Assembly: GCA_017554385.1 (NCBI GenBank)
Contig: JAFZIL010000065.1
Coordinates: 144,969-208,968, forward strand
From: Prevotella sp.
GTDB taxonomy: Bacteria; Bacteroidota; Bacteroidia; Bacteroidales; Bacteroidaceae
DNA length: 64,000 bases
Direction of reading: 5' to 3'
The translations under genes and the position numbers were made by a program. This document shows, piece by piece, positions 59,774 through 64,000 of this stretch. Within the stretch, counting starts at the first letter, position 1; every line of letters starts with the position of its first letter. The notes below the pieces were generated by a model. It was not told the DNA's origin. It saw only the letters and a list, made by a program, of their open reading frames with translations, and made no database searches.

Positions 59774-60292
59774 ATGCATGAAGTGTTCCTGGGGCTTGGC
59801 TCGAACATAGGAGAACGAGAAACACTCTTGAACCAAGCCTGTAAAGAGATAGAAAGGCTGATCGGACCCATTGTAGTCCGGTCGGCCTTTATCGAGACCG
59901 AACCGTGGGGATACGAGTCAACGAACAAGTTCCTGAATGCCGTGGTGCGCTGTCACACTAACCTGGAACCACTGCCACTGCTCAACGTCACGCAAAGCAT
60001 TGAACGGAGACTCGGCAAACGGAAAAAACATGCCACAGAACGCCTCCCTCAACCCTCCACCATCCACCATCCACCATCCACCCTCCACCCTCAACCCTCC
60101 ACCATCTTTCACGACCGCCCCATCGACATCGACATCCTGCTCTATGACTGCGCCACCATCAATGAACCGCGCCTACAAGTGCCACATCCGCTCATGCTAC
60201 AGCGCGATTTTGTGATGATTCCGCTTCGCGAAGTGCTCAATCAGGAAGATGACAACAAATACTTGAACTTTTTGCTTGGTCAAATGAAATAA
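59774..60292 (+). CDS. folK: HPPK (folate biosynthesis) with an in-frame repeat insertion
   Basis: 172 residues. It pyrophosphorylates 6-hydroxymethyl-dihydropterin. Family blocks: VFLGLGSNIGERETLLNQAC, ETEPWGYESTNKFLNAVV, and the metal-binding DRPIDIDILLYDC with VPHPLMLQRDFVMIPL. Between GKRKKHATER (to residue 90) and FHDRPIDIDIL lies LPQPSTIHHPPSTLHPQPST, encoded by iterated CCACC repeats. This is the place of the flexible catalytic loop 3 in HPPK, so the insertion could alter activity or be tolerated there. It follows queA by 15 bases. Confidence 0.93.
   Translation: MHEVFLGLGSNIGERETLLNQACKEIERLIGPIVVRSAFIETEPWGYESTNKFLNAVVRCHTNLEPLPLLNVTQSIERRLGKRKKHATERLPQPSTIHHPPSTLHPQPSTIFHDRPIDIDILLYDCATINEPRLQVPHPLMLQRDFVMIPLREVLNQEDDNKYLNFLLGQMK
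60044..60106 (+). repeat. CCACCATCCACCCT repeat patch inside folK
   Basis: Eight or so CCACC/CAACC units. It shares TCCACCCTCCACCCT with 24064-24098. The length keeps the frame open. Confidence 0.75.
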
Positions 60293-60298
60293 ATTGCG

Positions 60299-60306
60299 TA
60301 CCTTTG
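60299..60306 (+). promoter_or_regulatory. -7 box TACCTTTG for the GH28 gene
   Basis: TACCTTTGTC, 39 bases upstream of the GH28 ATG. Confidence 0.55.
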
Positions 60307-60344
60307 TCGCCAACGACATCAATGACTAACTACAACAACAAACT

Positions 60345-61814
60345 ATGAAGAGATTTTTACTATCGGCATTGCTCATTGTCAGTGCCATGGGCATTAGTGC
60401 ACAAAGCAAGTACAATACTTATAACAACGGTCTGCCCTTCGCCATGAACGAAGTGAAGGCTCCCGTCATACCCGATCTGAGCGTCACCCTGACCGACTTC
60501 GGTGCCATAGGCGACGGGAAGCAGCTGTGTACCGAGGCTTTTGAGAAAGCCGTGACCACCCTGTCGGCAAGAGGTGGTGGCCATCTGGTGGTGCCACGCG
60601 GAGTATGGCTCACCGGTCCTGTCGTTCTCAAGTCAAACATCGACCTTCATCTTGAGAAAGGTGCCGTCATCCAGTTTGCTGCCGACGAGAACCTGTACCC
60701 CATCATCGAGACCTCGTTCGAAGGTCTTGACACACGTCGCTGCCAGTCACCCTTGAGCGCACGGGGTGCCCAGAACATCTCGGTCACGGGACAGGGCGTT
60801 ATCGATGGCAACGGCCAGTACTGGCGTCCCGTGAAACGCTCGAAGGTCACCGAAGCCCACTGGAAACAACTGCTGCAGAGCGGTGGCATAGAGCTCAAGA
60901 AAGACTACTGGGTGCCTTCCGAGGGCTATGCCAAAGGCGAGGCCGGTGCCAACATGAACGTGCCCAACGCACAGACCGACGAGGAGTGGAATGCCATCCG
61001 TCGCTTCCTGCGCCCAGTGATGGTGAGCTTCGTCGAGTGTAAGAACGTATTGCTCCAGGGCGTCATCTTCCAGAACTCACCCGCATGGAACCTGCATCCG
61101 CTGATGTGCGAGAACGTCATCATCGATGATGTGCTCGTGCGCAATCCAGCATACGCACAGAACGGTGACGCGCTCGACCTGGAGTCGTGCAAGAATGCGC
61201 TGATTGTCAACTCGCGTTTCGATGCCGGTGACGACGGCATCTGCATCAAAAGCGGCAAGGACAAGGACGGACGACGCCGTGGACGTCCCTGTGAGAATGT
61301 CGTGGTCGACGGCTGCACCGTCTTTGCCGGACATGGCGGTTTCGTCGTGGGCTCGGAGATGAGCGGTGGCGTAAGGAACATCATGGTCAGAAGCTGTCAG
61401 TTCTTAGGCACCGACGTAGGCCTGCGCTTCAAGTCTACCCGCGGTCGCGGAGGCATCGTGGAGAACATCTATATCCGCGACATCTCCATGACCGACATCA
61501 AGACCGACGCCGTCACCTTCAACATGTACTATGGTGGAAAGTCGGTTGCCGAAATGCTGGCCGACGGCGACAATCCCGACAACACCACGAAGATGCCGGT
61601 GAACGAAGAGACCCCCATCTTCCGCAACATCGACATCCAGGATATCGTATGTACCGATGCCGGACGCGCGATGGAGTTCAACGGCCTGCCCGAAATGCCT
61701 ATTCAAGGCATCAACCTGAAGAACATCGTCATCACTGCAAAAAAGGACGCTACGTTCACTAATGTCGAGAACGTCAGGAAGGAAAATGTAAACATCACCG
61801 TCAGCGCTCAATAA
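60345..61814 (+). CDS. GH28 polygalacturonase-family hydrolase
   Basis: 489 residues with signal peptide (LLSALLIVSAMGISAQ). Right-handed beta-helix with the GH28 catalytic set: the Asp in NGDALDLESCKN, DD in FDAGDDGICIKSG, and His in VFAGHGGFVVGSEMSGG, then RFKSTRGRGGIVENIYI. It hydrolyses alpha-1,4-galacturonan or rhamnogalacturonan side oligomers in the periplasm or outside the cell. Its products would feed the KduI/ExuT module or a galacturonate route. Single gene with its own promoter and terminator. Confidence 0.93.
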   Translation: MKRFLLSALLIVSAMGISAQSKYNTYNNGLPFAMNEVKAPVIPDLSVTLTDFGAIGDGKQLCTEAFEKAVTTLSARGGGHLVVPRGVWLTGPVVLKSNIDLHLEKGAVIQFAADENLYPIIETSFEGLDTRRCQSPLSARGAQNISVTGQGVIDGNGQYWRPVKRSKVTEAHWKQLLQSGGIELKKDYWVPSEGYAKGEAGANMNVPNAQTDEEWNAIRRFLRPVMVSFVECKNVLLQGVIFQNSPAWNLHPLMCENVIIDDVLVRNPAYAQNGDALDLESCKNALIVNSRFDAGDDGICIKSGKDKDGRRRGRPCENVVVDGCTVFAGHGGFVVGSEMSGGVRNIMVRSCQFLGTDVGLRFKSTRGRGGIVENIYIRDISMTDIKTDAVTFNMYYGGKSVAEMLADGDNPDNTTKMPVNEETPIFRNIDIQDIVCTDAGRAMEFNGLPEMPIQGINLKNIVITAKKDATFTNVENVRKENVNITVSAQ

Positions 61815-61869
61815 TGAGCGAATATTGTTTTGCTTCTTGTGGGCACAAACAGAACCCGTCCCAATAACG

Positions 61870-61904
61870 AAGGGCTGCAACATCGAGTGTGATGTGCAGC
61901 CCTT
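61870..61904. terminator. Bidirectional terminator between GH28 and rpsO
   Basis: Stem AAGGGCTGCAACATC / GATGTGCAGCCCTT (one bulged base) with a 6-base loop, then TTTCTGATTCTTTC. Confidence 0.8.
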
Positions 61905-61931
61905 TCTGATTCTTTCAATCTCTTCCGCTTC

Positions 61932-62201
61932 TTACTTACGCAGGCCGAGAGCTTTCACGATGGCACGATAACGGTTGATGTCGTTGACATAGAGATACTT
62001 CAGGAGCTTACGGCGACGACCTACCATCTTGGTCAACGAGCGGGCAGTCACAAAGTCCTTGTGGTTCTGCTTCAGGTGCTCGGTGAGGTGCTTGATACGA
62101 TAGGTGAACAGGGCAATCTGGCTCTCAGCCGAACCCGTGTCAGTTGCGCTCTGGCCGTACTGGCCGAAAATCTCCTGCTTTTTTGCTGTGTCGAGATACA
62201 T
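61932..62201 (-). CDS. rpsO: 30S ribosomal protein S15
   Basis: 89 residues from MYLDTAKKQEIFGQYGQSAT, the exact family length; the frame is open 18 codons further upstream, but that part has no homology. Family blocks GSAESQIALFTYRIKHLTEH, HKDFVTARSLTKMVGRRRK and NRYRAIVKALGLRK bind the 16S rRNA helix 22 junction. Monocistronic with promoter box TACCTTTG at 62314-62321. Confidence 0.96.
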   Translation of the reverse strand: MYLDTAKKQEIFGQYGQSATDTGSAESQIALFTYRIKHLTEHLKQNHKDFVTARSLTKMVGRRRKLLKYLYVNDINRYRAIVKALGLRK

Positions 62202-62313
62202 TGTTTTGAAAGTGATTAATTGTTGTGTGATTATTAACATCTTTCCGACGTGCAATCGCCTTAATCACAGCGAGAAACGTCATCAGATGCCTCGGATTTT
62301 CCGAAATCGGCTG

Positions 62314-62321
62314 CAAAGGTA
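62314..62321 (-). promoter_or_regulatory. -7 box TACCTTTG for rpsO
   Basis: Minus-strand TACCTTTGCAG, 113 bases upstream of the S15 ATG, giving a long leader that could host autoregulation. Confidence 0.5.
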
Positions 62322-62403
62322 CTAATTTTTACCCGAACCAGCAAATTATTTATCCACTTTTTATCGCAGCCAACCTAAAGAAGGGTCTTAAAACAGTCTT
62401 AGG

Positions 62404-64000
62404 CTACCTGACTACAACCTTGCGACCGTCTACCACGTAGACACCTGCGGGGAGGCCACGTAGGTCATCGACCTGCTGTCGCACCTTGGTTCCAGTGAGG
62501 GTATAGACACCAGATGCGCCGCCAATCCGTCCATCAGCCTCCACGCCGTCAATAGCCGTCTCCCCACCGCTCTTCCTGGTGAAGTAGCCGGGGTCCTCTG
62601 CGCCGCCGTCGATGCGGGCGTAGGTGAAATCAGTGTGACCACTGTCATAGACCGTGCCTTGACCTCCTACCAAGTTTGTACAACCAAAAAACAAATCGAC
62701 CATTTGATCTGCACCGAGATGACCATCGACACTCCATCCGTCGCCAACAAAAATCGTCGTCAAGCCAGAGCATTCGTAGAACATGTAGCTCATGTCCGTA
62801 ACGTTGTCAGTCTTGAAGCCGCTTAGGTCAAGGCTCGTCAGGCTGGAGCATTTGCAGAACATGCTTTTCATGTTCGTCACGTTGTCGGTGTTGAAGCCAC
62901 TCACATCGAGGCTCGTCAGACTGGAACAGCCGAGGAACATCCAGCCCATGTCTGTCACGTTATCGGTCTTGAAGCCGCTCACGTCGAGGCTCGTCAAACT
63001 AGAGCAATTGTAGAACATGCAGCTCATGTCCGTCACGTTGTCGGTCTTGAAGCAGCTCACATCGAGGCTTGTCAGGCTGGAGCAGCCGTAGAACATGTAG
63101 CCCATGTCCTTCACGTTGTCGGTCTTGAAGCCGCTCACGTCGAGGCTCGTCAGGCTGGAGCAACCGTAGAACATGGCTCTCATGTCCTTCACGTTGTCGG
63201 TCTTAAGATTCTCGATACCCATGATGGTGGTCAGCTTGTCGCATTGATAGAAGCAGTAGGCGATGCTGGTCAGCGTCGTACAGTTTGCCAACGAGCTGTC
63301 GAATACCACATTGGTTAGCTTTGAGCGCTTGTCAGAAGGAATTTCTCCTACTGCTACACAGCCATCTGCGACATTGTCATCATAATAATAGGTTATCATG
63401 GTACCGTCATCACTTAACTTTCCGTATGCAAAGGGTAAGATTTTTCCTGATGAGGTCAGATTGCCCGGACACCCATAGAACATATCACCGCTATTGGCCT
63501 GTCCAGTTATCCATCCATTGCCCACATAGATAGTATTTAGGTTAGCACAGCTTGCAAACATACTATACATATTTGTTACTGAGAGGGTGAAGAAACTGCT
63601 CAAGTCTAAGTTCGTCAGGCCGGAGCATCCGTAGAACATGTAGCTCATGTCTTTCACATTGTCGGTGTTGAAGCCGCTCACGTCAAGGTTCGTCAGGCCG
63701 GAGCAATTGTTGAACATGCTTTTCATGTTTGTCACGTAGTCGGTCTTGAAGCCGCTCACGTCGAGGCTCGTCAGGCCGGAGCAACCGTAGAACATCCAAC
63801 CCATGTCCTTCACATTGTCGGTTCTGAAGCCGCTCACGTCGAGGCTCGTCAGATTAGAGCATTCGTAGAACATACACTTAATGTCCGTCACGTTGTCAGT
63901 CTTGAAACCGCTCACGTCAAGGTTCGTCAGGCCGGAGCATCCGTAGAACATGTAGCTCATGTCTTTCACATTGTCGGTGTTGAAGCCGCTCACGTCAAGG
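62404..64000 (-). CDS. BspA-like leucine-rich-repeat surface protein (N-terminus cut by window edge)
   Basis: At least 531 residues, open to the right edge. Two blocks of a 26-residue repeat (VSGFKTDNVTDMSYMFYGCS plus GLTSLD), the BspA/DUF285-type LRR, are separated by a non-repeated segment of about 110 residues (YVGNGWITGQANSGDMFYGC to LANCTTLTSIAYC). The C-terminus (GVYTLTGTKVRQQVDDLRGL, PAGVYVVDGRKVVVR) is a sorting-like tail, so it is probably displayed at the cell surface. Such proteins mediate adhesion to host or other cells. The 78-bp DNA repeats are near identical, so copy-number change by slippage or recombination is likely. Confidence 0.88.
   Translation of the reverse strand, partial: LDVSGFNTDNVKDMSYMFYGCSGLTNLDVSGFKTDNVTDIKCMFYECSNLTSLDVSGFRTDNVKDMGWMFYGCSGLTSLDVSGFKTDYVTNMKSMFNNCSGLTNLDVSGFNTDNVKDMSYMFYGCSGLTNLDLSSFFTLSVTNMYSMFASCANLNTIYVGNGWITGQANSGDMFYGCPGNLTSSGKILPFAYGKLSDDGTMITYYYDDNVADGCVAVGEIPSDKRSKLTNVVFDSSLANCTTLTSIAYCFYQCDKLTTIMGIENLKTDNVKDMRAMFYGCSSLTSLDVSGFKTDNVKDMGYMFYGCSSLTSLDVSCFKTDNVTDMSCMFYNCSSLTSLDVSGFKTDNVTDMGWMFLGCSSLTSLDVSGFNTDNVTNMKSMFCKCSSLTSLDLSGFKTDNVTDMSYMFYECSGLTTIFVGDGWSVDGHLGADQMVDLFFGCTNLVGGQGTVYDSGHTDFTYARIDGGAEDPGYFTRKSGGETAIDGVEADGRIGGASGVYTLTGTKVRQQVDDLRGLPAGVYVVDGRKVVVR

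Noticed and set aside
62866-64000. CRISPR-like regular repeats
   Set aside because: The 78-bp periodicity is coding (26-residue LRR units) without spacers of unrelated sequence.

Overview
The window comes from a Bacteroidota genome, most likely Prevotella or a close relative. Three things point there. Genes are preceded by the phylum's promoter box TAnnTTTG rather than sigma70 sites. The gene content is typical: a MurF-alanine racemase fusion, stand-alone AICAR formyltransferase, GSCFA protein, DUF3098 protein, BspA-like repeats and T9SS-like tails. Family matches are by eye only; no database search was possible.

Region 1-21.4 kb is mostly secreted polysaccharide enzymes plus housekeeping genes. 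It has a secreted protein cut by the left edge, a giant PL11-type rhamnogalacturonan lyase with a beta-helix tail (1780-6459), the cobalamin-dependent ribonucleotide reductase, folB, a SPOR-tailed amidase, an MCE protein, dnaA, a large MG2-type surface protein, and a tandem pair of PL11 lyases. Region 21.5-27 kb has a PadR/PspC pair, a GSCFA protein and the MurF-Alr fusion. Region 27.2-31.2 kb is a uronate module: an orphan galactitol-type EIIC, a KduI isomerase with a signal peptide, and an ExuT-like MFS porter. Region 32-37.9 kb is a five-gene MacAB/TolC-type efflux operon.

Region 38-45 kb is an AT-richer accessory island. It holds a type III methyltransferase that lost its N-terminal part, two small antisense genes, an intact type III restriction helicase, a small protein, and a DndD-like ATPase broken after about 80 codons. 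An AAA/PD-(D/E)XK protein, a perfect 27-bp inverted repeat and a small HTH protein follow. Region 45-47.5 kb is a VapE-type primase/helicase gene bounded by two mirror-image pairs of a 13-bp motif, each pair spaced exactly 64 bp. I consider this the least explained structure in the window.

Region 48-64 kb returns to core functions: a secreted chitobiase-C-domain protein with a GH53 galactanase, AICAR formyltransferase, galE, a radical SAM protein, the ftsX-DUF3098-uppP-truB-queA-folK run, a GH28 polygalacturonase, rpsO, and a BspA-like repeat protein cut by the right edge. The PL11, GH28, GH53, KduI, ExuT and GalE genes together suggest use of pectin (rhamnogalacturonan I, homogalacturonan and galactan side chains). 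No SusC/SusD pair is present.

A recurring oddity is a set of short interspersed repeats that run into reading frames and are translated: in the TolC signal peptide, one ABC permease N-terminus, FolK, the GSCFA protein, MurF-Alr and the type III helicase. No tRNA, rRNA, CRISPR array, transposase or integrase was recognised.
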